Below, piece by piece: positions 52,822 to 60,987 of a stretch of DNA of 64,000 nt (position 1 is its first letter; every line of letters begins with the position of its first letter). A model generated the notes under the pieces. It was not told where the DNA came from. It ran no database searches and worked only from the letters and a program-made list of their open reading frames with translations. The translations under genes were made by a program, and so were the position numbers. The DNA is from Deltaproteobacteria bacterium (GTDB lineage: Bacteria; Myxococcota_A; Polyangia; JAAYKL01): contig JAFGQN010000064.1 in the NCBI GenBank assembly GCA_016935665.1, forward strand, positions 62,001-126,000, written 5' to 3'.

Positions 52822-54657
52822 ATGAATATTGCTGAACATCGGTGTTTACCGCTCATATCCTTTTTCATCATTTTCCTGACCACTGCATGCGGCCGGATTG
52901 GATTTGAAGTTCGGGGAACAGACAGCGACGGCCCCACCGATGATACCCAACCCGATGACACGTTCGGGAACGACACGCTTTCAGATTCAGTCATTTTCTC
53001 TGATGAGACAGACAACAATCAATTGGACTCCGTGTCCGACAGTGAGTCCGTTTCTGATTCGGATGACGATAGCGCCTTCGCGTCGGATACGGATAATGGT
53101 TCAGAAACAGCTTCCGATTCTGATTCCGACACTGGGACCGAGTTCGATTCCAGCACGGAAACCGATACAACCGTGCCTTGTCCCGTCCTCCCCTTCGGGA
53201 GGGTTATTTTGTCGGATACTGATATTGCCGACTTTGTTCACTTCGGTGAATCCAGTTTTGATTTGGCCGCTGTGACGGGACAATCGTTTGACAGCGCCTG
53301 GCGAGTCACAACCCAAACTGTGTCCGGACCGGTGGTGACGGAACAACTTTATCACGATATTCCCACAACAATCGATGCTGGGGATCACATGGTGGTGGAA
53401 TTCTGGGCGCGCTGTATTTCATCGGCGTCGGGGGATTGCCACGTGGGAATGCTGCTGGAGCAGGGCGGCACGCCCTGGACCAGTCTGGTGGAATATTTTT
53501 CATTTGTGGGCACGGACTGGACATTTTTTCAGGTTCCCGTGGTGGCCGAAGCAACATTCGCTGCCGGCGCCACCCATGAAACCTTCAGATTGGGATACAG
53601 CGACCAGGTTGTCGAAATATATCCATCTCAAATCGTTAGTTACGGCGCCATTGATACATCGGCCCGTCCGGAGTGTTTGCCCGACAACACCCTGCTGCAG
53701 ACCGAGGTGGCGCTGATCAGCGAGCCACCCACAACGGCCACGGTGGATATCCGCTACGAATATTTCTTTGAAGTGAACGGTCAACCCAAACCGGTTGCCA
53801 CGGCGACAGGATTGCCGGCATGGCTCACGTTGAACAATGAGCGTCGAGGCATTACCGGAATCCCTGGATATGAGGATGTGGGAACCACATCGCCAATCAC
53901 GTTGCAGGTGGCCAGTGAAAACGGCGTGGATTCACAACAGTTTCAGATTGTGGTATCTGTCCATCCCGGTCTGGTGGGACACTGGCCTCTGGATGAAACA
54001 GGGGGGACTGTGGCCACAGATGTTTCGGGAAACGGACGACATGGCATCGTGATGGGTGATGTGTCCTGGCAACCATCGGATGGATATTACGACGGCGCGA
54101 TACGTTTCAATAGCTACAGCGGCGTCTACGATTATGTATTGCTGCCGTCTGATGGCCTGATGGACAATATCCAATATAGGTCGCACACCCTGGCGGCCTG
54201 GGTGCGCATGGAGAGTATTCCTTCTGGTGTGGATGGTTCCGACAATGATTTTGGATACGGTATCCTCATCAAACACGGGTACCATACAGGCCTGTGGTAC
54301 AATGCGCTTAGGGAATTTCATGCCACACTGAATTTTACGGATGCATTATATGATCCCGCTCTGGAAGTTACCGATTCGAATGTGTATCACCATGTGGTGG
54401 CGCGATATGACTTTGATAATAATGAATTCATGCTCTTCGTCGATGGGACGCCCGCCGGGACCGCGTGGTTGTCCGGCACCGAAACAGCCAATGATTTTGG
54501 CGCCACTCAATGGCGAATCGGCATTGCCGATCCCAGTGCTTCCACATATGCGTGGCCGAGTGACATGAGTGCCGATGACGTTCGCATTTACAATCGCGCA
54601 CTGACATTTTGGGAAATCATGTCATTGGCAGATGTCAATCCAAACGATTTGGATTAA
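52822..54657 (+). CDS. LamG/concanavalin-domain surface lipoprotein
   Basis: A 611-residue lipoprotein with lipobox LTTAC (Cys23) and an Asp/Ser/Thr/Glu-rich linker to about residue 120. A CBM-like beta domain (about 125-290: HMVVEFWARCISSASGDCHVGM) and an Ig-like putative cadherin module (ATGLPAWLTLNNERRGITGIPGYEDV) follow. The C-terminal LamG domain reads LVGHWPLDETGGTVATDVSGNGRHGIV, then YHHVVARYDFDNNEFMLFVDG and DDVRIYNRALTFWEI. It is probably a glycan-binding surface protein. The start is chosen for the lipoprotein signal; the ribosome site is weak. Confidence 0.85.
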   Translation: MNIAEHRCLPLISFFIIFLTTACGRIGFEVRGTDSDGPTDDTQPDDTFGNDTLSDSVIFSDETDNNQLDSVSDSESVSDSDDDSAFASDTDNGSETASDSDSDTGTEFDSSTETDTTVPCPVLPFGRVILSDTDIADFVHFGESSFDLAAVTGQSFDSAWRVTTQTVSGPVVTEQLYHDIPTTIDAGDHMVVEFWARCISSASGDCHVGMLLEQGGTPWTSLVEYFSFVGTDWTFFQVPVVAEATFAAGATHETFRLGYSDQVVEIYPSQIVSYGAIDTSARPECLPDNTLLQTEVALISEPPTTATVDIRYEYFFEVNGQPKPVATATGLPAWLTLNNERRGITGIPGYEDVGTTSPITLQVASENGVDSQQFQIVVSVHPGLVGHWPLDETGGTVATDVSGNGRHGIVMGDVSWQPSDGYYDGAIRFNSYSGVYDYVLLPSDGLMDNIQYRSHTLAAWVRMESIPSGVDGSDNDFGYGILIKHGYHTGLWYNALREFHATLNFTDALYDPALEVTDSNVYHHVVARYDFDNNEFMLFVDGTPAGTAWLSGTETANDFGATQWRIGIADPSASTYAWPSDMSADDVRIYNRALTFWEIMSLADVNPNDLD

Positions 54658-54660
54658 CGT

Positions 54661-54796
54661 GGCTGTGAAAAGGGGACTGTCGGGAGGTCGAGTAAGCCGA
54701 GGACGCTGATGCGCAGCCGGTTACCCACGTTCAGTCCCCGGCGAGGGTGAAACCCCACCAGTCCTCAGGGTGTATGGAGAAAAAGGCAGTGACCGC
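54661..54796 (+). ncRNA. Structured non-coding segment upstream of PIN-like gene
   Basis: GGGGACTG (54672-54679) pairs perfectly with CAGTCCCC (54732-54739). Inside, GTAA(G)CCG pairs with CGGTTAC around GCTG-ATGCG-CAGC, giving nested stems. After the main stem, GGGTGAAACCCC and GAGG...CCTC can form one more hairpin. The segment ends at the start codon of the next gene. It resembles a 5' leader RNA or RNA-element partner, but it matches no class I can name. Only pairing by eye supports it. Confidence 0.45.
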
Positions 54797-55732
54797 ATGA
54801 AAAAAAACAGAAACTATATTCTCATTGCAGATGAGGGGGTTTCCAGGGAAATCAGCTATCAATTTCGAACATTTTTACAAAAGCAAGGCTATGTACATCG
54901 TGCCACATGTATGATTGCCACTGAACATTCAGGAATGCCGGATGGCCAGATTATTCGCCAGCTTCTCAATCCAGGGACAATATTCTTAACTACTGACAGA
55001 CCGCTGCATAACACCGTGCTGTCACGCTCGCTCACCTCGTACTATGTAAGCCATGATGGCCATTTCATCAGCGCAAAACTCAAGGGTATTCGCACACTCC
55101 CCCAAAATCCCCGCTGTGCATCCGTTCTCCCTGAAAATCATCTCTACCACGCGCCTCCGCCCAATATCCGCGCGTATCTCCTGCCATTGTCTGAACGATC
55201 GCTCAAAAAACTTCGCACGAAACGTCGGCGAATCCGCAATCACTTTGACGGCGACGCTCATATCGAGACGCTTGCTGTTACGGTTTCCTGGAAAGCTATT
55301 GGCTCAAAAACGCTCATCGGCTTGAGGCTTAGAATAACTTCAAATTCAGGAATCCCGGCGCTTGACGCCAGTGAACTCTATGTCCTGGAAAACATTCTCC
55401 CCGTCCATAGAAATCAGGTCGCCGTCAACTATGCCTTAATGCTCCCCATTCAGCTTATGCTGCATGGCATCACGACCCGTATTTATTACGATGCGCCAAC
55501 AATGGCTTCACCGACAGAGATATTTCATCAGAGCGAGATTACGCCCGGTTTCAAGCTGTTTACAGAACTTTCACGTGTATTTTCCCATGTTGAGTTTTGT
55601 CCTTCCGTCAAAGGCCGTTTCATCGAACCGCTGCGAAAAAAACTGATGCAGCTGGTTGCAGCAAACTCAAACGAGATTGTTGAAGGAAATATTGAAGAAA
55701 TTGAGCGCAACGTTTTCAAAACGCGGAAATGA
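54797..55732 (+). CDS. Unknown protein with PIN-like N-terminus and possible RNase H-like C-terminal part
   Basis: A 311-residue soluble protein, start MKKNRNYILIADEGV. Residues 7-90 show the spacing of acidic residues of DUF5615/Mut7-C-type PIN domains: ILIADEG, then MPDGQIIRQLL, then IFLTTDRPLHNTVL. Residues about 155-290 contain NQVAVNYALMLPIQLMLHGITTRIYYDAP, which is similar in layout to the central helix-strand part of RNase H folds, though the expected Glu is Val. A run of basic residues (LKKLRTKRRRIRNH, about 136-149) lies between. Neither call is secure. It is preceded by a structured non-coding stretch and followed by coding debris, which suggests an accessory island. Confidence 0.55.
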   Translation: MKKNRNYILIADEGVSREISYQFRTFLQKQGYVHRATCMIATEHSGMPDGQIIRQLLNPGTIFLTTDRPLHNTVLSRSLTSYYVSHDGHFISAKLKGIRTLPQNPRCASVLPENHLYHAPPPNIRAYLLPLSERSLKKLRTKRRRIRNHFDGDAHIETLAVTVSWKAIGSKTLIGLRLRITSNSGIPALDASELYVLENILPVHRNQVAVNYALMLPIQLMLHGITTRIYYDAPTMASPTEIFHQSEITPGFKLFTELSRVFSHVEFCPSVKGRFIEPLRKKLMQLVAANSNEIVEGNIEEIERNVFKTRK

Positions 55733-55871
55733 ATCGGATTGCCTGGATGGCTTGATATCCCATCCGCGGTTTCATTTTTTGGTTTTTGGGTGAAGATACA
55801 CAGATGTTATCTGATTTATATATGAGCTTATTATGACATATCGTCCTGGTTTACTCGTCGGATGAGGCATC

Positions 55872-56060
55872 TTGAAAAAAGAGGTTCTGTATCTGATGCA
55901 AAAGAACAATTGGCGTCAAAAAACCAGCTTTGCCTGTTCGTCTCTGCATGCGACTGCGACTCTGGACAAATTATCGGCGGCACTAAAAAAAATGCTCGAA
56001 AAAGCGCCCGAAAGGACCATTGTATGTACGGCGCATGTCATCCGCTCATCGATCAAATGA
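55872..56060 (+). CDS. Small hypothetical protein
   Basis: A 62-codon frame from TTG 55872 (KKEVLYLMQKNNWRQKTSF, KLSAALKKMLEKAPERTIVC). The content looks protein-like with a helical middle, and GATGAGG lies ahead of the TTG. It is in a region of debris, so it may be a fragment. No function is suggested. Confidence 0.25.
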   Translation: MKKEVLYLMQKNNWRQKTSFACSSLHATATLDKLSAALKKMLEKAPERTIVCTAHVIRSSIK

Positions 56061-56168
56061 TTACAGTGTATGGCGCGCAACCAATGCCTGCGTAAAACTG
56101 TATTGAAATGCTGTTGGGTAAAAAGACGTTCACCGGTGAATTACAGAGGAGCCTTCTTTTTGTTGTAA

Positions 56169-56411
56169 GACTGGGCCCAACGATGGGATTTCGTTACCGA
56201 AGATGTATTTGGAAAGGGCCCTAATGCCACAGAAGAAATCCTGCGGACCGCCCATGATCATTTTCTGTGCCTCAAAACACCGTGCTCCGGGGATTTTACC
56301 AGCGAGGCGGAATCGTTGTCCAGGCGGTTTAACATGGCACTGGCATGGCGCGACGTATCACTTAATATTCTGGAGATGCAGTTGAAGCAATTGGTCGACG
56401 CACAGTGTTGA
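56169..56411 (+). pseudogene. Start-less coding remnant
   Basis: An 80-codon frame without a start codon near its beginning, reading WDFVTEDVFGKGPNATEEILR, DHFLCLKTPCSGDFTSEAES and MALAWRDVSLNILEMQLKQL. The sequence looks like the C-terminal helical part of a real protein that has lost its front. An in-frame stop lies directly upstream. The family was not recognised. The rest of 55733-56713 shows no other gene. Confidence 0.4.
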
Positions 56412-56713
56412 ATAGCAGATTCGGAAAAACGGTGTCATCGTCCCCCACAACGCCGCGCGATTATGTGGCTCGTCTGGTGATTGTTTTATTTGGCGCAAAT
56501 TCAACCCCTTTTGGACGATCCATGAACACTGTATTTTGAATTGAGCTGGGCGATGGAGAGAGGCTTTCATTTTATCGCCGGCAGGAACGCGCTCCCCGGT
56601 CCCTTTTTAAAAATCCTGTCACTGAATAAATCCATGTGGCGCGATCGATGAAGACAGAAAAGGGGTGGGGAACGAAAAACAGATTTAAGGAGCAATGAAA
56701 GGGGTTAAAACCA

Positions 56714-57838
56714 ATGAACTTTAAATGGCGTCCTTTTGTCAGCTGGACAATCATAACGATGTTGGGATGTTTCCTGTGCATGTGCGGTGAAACCTCGGAT
56801 ACTGGTGACAATGACAGCAGCACTGCCGATGGAGATTCAGATGGGGATTCCGACAGTGATAGCGATACGGATGGGGACTCTGACGGCGATTCCGATGCGG
56901 ATGGGGACAGTGATTCCGACGGCGATTCCGATGGAGATAGTGACAGCGACGGGGATTCGGATGGCGACAGTGACAGCGATAGCGATAGCGATACAGATGG
57001 CGACAGCGATGCAGATGGCGATTCGGATGGCGATGGCGATACTGAAAGCGAAACGGAAACGGAGACAGATACCGGATCCGATGGTTACACTTTGGCGCCC
57101 GTCACGGATTATTCGGCGACGGGGCCTTTTGCGACCAAAACAGAAACAAATGTGGGTCCCGGTGGTGGTTACACCGTTTTTCGTCCTGAGACTCTGGGCG
57201 AAAATGGTTTTCTACACGCGCCCATCGTGTTTGGACCGGGCATTGGTCAACAGGTGGGGGTACATACAGAGATGCTCACCAATTTTGCATCCCACGGCTT
57301 TATCGTAGTGGGAACGCCAGTGCTCAACGAAGGCCCCAATGGTCTCAACAACCTGGCCAGCATGAAAAATGGCATTGACTGGATTGTGGGTCAAAATGAT
57401 ACCCCCGGAACGTACGAAGGAAAAATCTGGGTAGATCATGTCATTGCCATGGGCTTCTCTGTGGGCGGGACGGCAGCGGTAGATGTGGGTGAACACGAAG
57501 CCGTGGCCACCGTTGTATCCATTCACGGTCACACTTCTGATGCTGCACTTCATGGCACGTTGTTTCAAACGTCGGGCACGCAGGATACCGTTGGGCTACC
57601 TATGCAGCAGAAGACTTATGACAATTCAGATGTCCCCACATTCCTGGCCACTTTGACGGGTGCGCCGCATCAATACATTGAGAAAAACGGCGGTGGCGAG
57701 GAAAGACCGGCGATTCTGGCCTGGATGCGGTATCGGATATACAACGATACGGGCGCTAAAAAATATTTCTTTGGCGATGATTGCATCCTGTGTTCCGCCC
57801 CATGGGAAAATCCCCAGCGAAAAAACTGGACTGAATAA
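56714..57838 (+). CDS. Cutinase/PET-hydrolase-like esterase lipoprotein
   Basis: A 374-residue lipoprotein with a hydrophobic signal (lipobox probably MLGC, Cys19), an Asp/Ser/Gly linker (about 39-120), then a 250-residue alpha/beta hydrolase. Landmarks are [31 protein letters not shown], the nucleophile elbow [11 protein letters not shown] near residue 257, and APHQYIEKN near 318 with the probable catalytic His. This resembles the cutinase/polyesterase and chlorophyllase-like group. AAAGGGG precedes ATG 56714. Plant polyesters or acetylated glycans are likely substrates. Confidence 0.8.
   Translation: MNFKWRPFVSWTIITMLGCFLCMCGETSDTGDNDSSTADGDSDGDSDSDSDTDGDSDGDSDADGDSDSDGDSDGDSDSDGDSDGDSDSDSDSDTDGDSDADGDSDGDGDTESETETETDTGSDGYTLAPVTDYSATGPFATKTETNVGPGGGYTVFRPETLGENGFLHAPIVFGPGIGQQVGVHTEMLTNFASHGFIVVGTPVLNEGPNGLNNLASMKNGIDWIVGQNDTPGTYEGKIWVDHVIAMGFSVGGTAAVDVGEHEAVATVVSIHGHTSDAALHGTLFQTSGTQDTVGLPMQQKTYDNSDVPTFLATLTGAPHQYIEKNGGGEERPAILAWMRYRIYNDTGAKKYFFGDDCILCSAPWENPQRKNWTE
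56828..57073 (+). repeat. Asp/Ser/Gly linker repeat in esterase lipoprotein
   Basis: Six-base units of G-D-S-D, D-G-D and D-A-D type over about 245 bases. It is the only regular GDSD linker here that is carried on the plus strand. It is less regular than the 15.1-15.4 kb repeat, suggesting greater age. Confidence 0.8.
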
Positions 57839-57873
57839 CCGCCTTTTATTCAATTGCCGACAGTTCTTGTTGT

Positions 57874-60800
57874 TCAACGTCCCTTGCGTATGATTTGTTT
57901 GAGTTTTTTCTGATTTCGTTTGATGGTTTTTTTCTTGGCGCCTGAGACTTTGTTCTTTTTGTCGAGAAAAGTATCGTATGCCGCCAGAGCGGATTTAGCG
58001 TACGCTTTTCGCTGCGCTTTTGATTTTTCCAGTTTCGTCAGATTGTATTCGGTTCGCCCTTTCACAAACCAGATATTGGGTTGAATCGCGCCGTCTTTTT
58101 CGATAACGGCATTAAAATGATTGAGAGCCGATATCAGCGCATCCTGCTGCTCCCTCGATGTGAGTTCTTTGTCCCCATCTTTGCCGGAATCCCCCATATT
58201 GTACAGTTCCATCCCTTTGGCGTACAAATCGTCATTTTTGAGACTGGTGTCCGGGGACACTGCATATGGCGATGCTGCCTCCTTAACGGTGCCTGGGTCC
58301 GCTTCTGTGCCTGCCAGTGATTCCGCGGCAGGGGAAATATCCGCATCTTTCTGTTTCGCATCGGGATTGTCTTTGGCCGCATCGGGAACGCTGTCAGTGG
58401 TGTTCGCATTCGCATTGTCATTTGTATCATCCGGTGCCGCGGCATTTGCATTCTCAGCCGGGGATTCAGCCGCTGCTGGATTGGATTTTGATTCTTTACC
58501 AGTGGTGCTTTGCGCGGAATGCGATATGGCGGCGGCTTTAATGTCATTTTTACCGGAAGCCGGAACCTCCGTCTGGTTGTCGGACAGCGCTGTATCTTTT
58601 GGTGATGAGGCAGGAATCGATACTGGGGACCATGGTGTAAACAGCAAAAAGATGGCAGCGGCAAGTGCCATTCCGGCAATAACAGTGGCGGCGATCAGTT
58701 TCTTTTTGCGGGAATCGGCAAACGGGTAGTACGAAATACTGTCCTCATCGGGTATGATCGAGTTTGATTCTGTTTCCGATGGGATTGCCATGCCAGCGCC
58801 ACGTGACTGTGCCGCCGCCGCGTCCTGAGCGGAGTTATGCTGCGCAACCAGCTCCTCCATTCTGTCTGACGATGCGACGGCGGTCACCTCCTCATCGTCT
58901 TCCATGTATGGTTCCGCCAGCGGTTCCATGGGTTGCGTGATTTTTTCCGGATGGGGCTGCTCGTAGACTGCTGGCGCGGGCAGTGTTGCAGATTCCGGCT
59001 GCAGTTTTCGAACCTGCGCGACTTTCAGCTTTCCGGTGGGAGGTGGCTTGGGCGAGTTTTTTTTCTGCCCCGCTGCGCCGCCAAAGATTGCCCCGGGAAT
59101 AGTGGAGAACACGTCATCATCGAAATCCATGTTCTGCATTTCCATCACTTCGATTTCATCGGTGGCGTCGTCTTTCGTCGTGTCTGGTACGATTTCGGCC
59201 GTGGGGGCGGGCACATGGGCCGCTGCGTTGGCAACTGCGGCCTCCACCTCATTCAGTTCCGCCCGTAATCCGGAAATGCCTCTGCCCATCAATTTGCCAA
59301 TGCGCATCTCCAGTGCATTTAAATCTTCCTGAAACTGTCCCTGCAATCGGTTTTCCAGTCCCGGGAGGTTTTGTGCCATCCATTTTTCAAACGCTTTGGA
59401 TACTTCACTGGCGGATTTGGACAGAATATCCTTGCGCATTTTTGAGAGCCGCTCGTTCAGGTCGGTCTGAATTTGCAGTTCCAGGTCCTCCAGTTTTTCT
59501 GATATTTGCGCCATCACTTTATCGGTGATGCTCTCAATCTCCGATTCAATAATGGTACGGCGATGCGACCGGCGTGGCTCGAACGGATCTGATGTGTTGG
59601 TCCACGATGAATATTTTTTCGCCGCCAGACTGGTGCGTGGCTGGGCTTTTGCGCCTGGGCTGGATGAGCGTTTTTCAGCTGCAATACTGGTGCGGGGTTT
59701 GGCTCCGAGACTGGTGCGCGGCCTGGCATCTGATTCGGTTGGGGGTTTGGCTCCGAGGCTGGTGCGGGGTTTGGCGTCAATACTGGTGCGCGGTGTCGCG
59801 TTAAGGCTGGTGCGTGGCCCTGCGTTGAGACTGGTGCGTGGTTTGGCTGAAAGACTGTTTCGGTTTGTGGGCCGCAGTCGGGTGCTGGCGGGGCTGGATG
59901 GCGCCGTGGGCTCAGAGACGGTTCCATTCGCATCCGCCTGTGGCTGCCGGGGATTTGCGTTTGATTGTGCCGTCTCAGGAATTACCGAAATATTTCCTGT
60001 TTGTTCTTTTTCAAGATTGGCGAGGTTCACCAGTGAAAACATGCCATTGGAGGCAATATCGTCGCGACTGCCGGTGGTCCATCCAGGGGAGAACACCACA
60101 ACACAGCCGTGTGTTTTTCCCATTGTCTTGAGTGCTTCAGCTATCCGTTGCGCCTGTTCTGTGGGAGCGCCTTCTCCCATCCATTCCTGCAACTGGCCTG
60201 GCGGAAAGCTCGATAAAGATGCTTCACGGGAAAAAAGCACCAGCTCATCGTTTGTGCTCATGGCCAGGGTGTTGCTTTGAATCTGTGGAATAAAATCGCC
60301 CAAATCCCCGATTTTACTGAAAAGACCGCCGGCGATGTGATCCTGAGTCAGTTTCTGAACCCGCTTACTGACCAGATAAAGCTGGGATTCTCCGCGATGG
60401 GCCACATGAATGCCCCCTGGATAATACACAATCGTTTCCAGACTATTGGTGATTTTGTTTATAAGACTGTTTTTGGCGGACGATTTCAGTACGAACTGTT
60501 CTGTATTTTCATCCATCCGATATGCGTTGGTATTCGCCACACCACTGGTGGCTGTGTCCACCAGCATCTGATCCAGTCCGGAGATGGTCTGCTCAAGGAG
60601 ATTTTTAAAGGATGGATCTTCCACCGCAAGGGTCCCCTGCGAACGGGATTTTTTCGAGAGATAATTGGACAGATACTCTGAAATCAGCGCTGTGGCTGTC
60701 GATCCAAGTTCATTTAACACTTCCGGGGTAATTCCGCCACCACGCAGCCGAATGGGATGGGCTTCCGCAAGGACAATGGCGCCATATTCCGGATTCACCG

Positions 60801-60885
60801 TGAGGTGGACTGTTCCAGTTTGCTCGGGATCGACGAAAGCGACACCAACCGCGTTAGTTGAAAAAATAGGTTCATCTACCGTCAT
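57874..60885 (-). CDS. Pseudophosphatase-like (PP2C fold) single-pass membrane protein with PRTSL repeats
   Basis: About 1003 residues. Residues 1-300 follow a PP2C layout (GGIHVAHRGESQLYLVSKRVQKLTQDHI, DELVLFSREASLSSFPPG, EQAQRIAEALKTMGKTHGCVVVFSP), but GDS is GES, SDG is SRE and the DN of the last motif is lost, so it is probably inactive. Residues about 342-420 hold an octapeptide repeat (AKPRTSLN/G). A long coiled coil follows (about 440-550), then proline/acidic linkers, one membrane helix near 725-745 (LIAATVIAGMALAAAIFLLF), an Ala/Asp-rich external linker and a TPR-like basic C-terminus. ATG 60885 is preferred to GTG 60933. It could be a kinase substrate or scaffold; that is inference. 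Confidence 0.65.
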   Translation of the reverse strand: MTVDEPIFSTNAVGVAFVDPEQTGTVHLTVNPEYGAIVLAEAHPIRLRGGGITPEVLNELGSTATALISEYLSNYLSKKSRSQGTLAVEDPSFKNLLEQTISGLDQMLVDTATSGVANTNAYRMDENTEQFVLKSSAKNSLINKITNSLETIVYYPGGIHVAHRGESQLYLVSKRVQKLTQDHIAGGLFSKIGDLGDFIPQIQSNTLAMSTNDELVLFSREASLSSFPPGQLQEWMGEGAPTEQAQRIAEALKTMGKTHGCVVVFSPGWTTGSRDDIASNGMFSLVNLANLEKEQTGNISVIPETAQSNANPRQPQADANGTVSEPTAPSSPASTRLRPTNRNSLSAKPRTSLNAGPRTSLNATPRTSIDAKPRTSLGAKPPTESDARPRTSLGAKPRTSIAAEKRSSSPGAKAQPRTSLAAKKYSSWTNTSDPFEPRRSHRRTIIESEIESITDKVMAQISEKLEDLELQIQTDLNERLSKMRKDILSKSASEVSKAFEKWMAQNLPGLENRLQGQFQEDLNALEMRIGKLMGRGISGLRAELNEVEAAVANAAAHVPAPTAEIVPDTTKDDATDEIEVMEMQNMDFDDDVFSTIPGAIFGGAAGQKKNSPKPPPTGKLKVAQVRKLQPESATLPAPAVYEQPHPEKITQPMEPLAEPYMEDDEEVTAVASSDRMEELVAQHNSAQDAAAAQSRGAGMAIPSETESNSIIPDEDSISYYPFADSRKKKLIAATVIAGMALAAAIFLLFTPWSPVSIPASSPKDTALSDNQTEVPASGKNDIKAAAISHSAQSTTGKESKSNPAAAESPAENANAAAPDDTNDNANANTTDSVPDAAKDNPDAKQKDADISPAAESLAGTEADPGTVKEAASPYAVSPDTSLKNDDLYAKGMELYNMGDSGKDGDKELTSREQQDALISALNHFNAVIEKDGAIQPNIWFVKGRTEYNLTKLEKSKAQRKAYAKSALAAYDTFLDKKNKVSGAKKKTIKRNQKKLKQIIRKGR
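59628..59860 (-). repeat. Tandem octapeptide repeat A-K-P-R-T-S-L-x
   Basis: About seven good and three decayed 24-base units encode PRTSL or PRTSI with one or two residues between. One unit has become PPTESD and another EKRSSSPG, so the repeat is ageing while the PRTS core is mostly kept. The Arg-Thr-Ser core looks like a basic kinase target. Confidence 0.8.
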
Positions 60886-60987
60886 GCACAGTAAAACGGC
60901 AACCGCATTGAATTGTGTAAGCTTTAAAAGCACATTTTATGGGAGTTTTTTTAAAAAAATATAATCTGTATATTATTAATTGGCGGA

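Noticed and set aside
54661-54796. Cobalamin or FMN riboswitch
   Set aside because: GGGTGAAACCCC resembles a loop seen in such riboswitches, but the other conserved boxes are missing and the downstream gene is not a vitamin gene.
59525-60280. 251-codon plus-strand frame opposite the PRTSL repeats
   Set aside because: It is a shadow of the repeat region and has no supported start.
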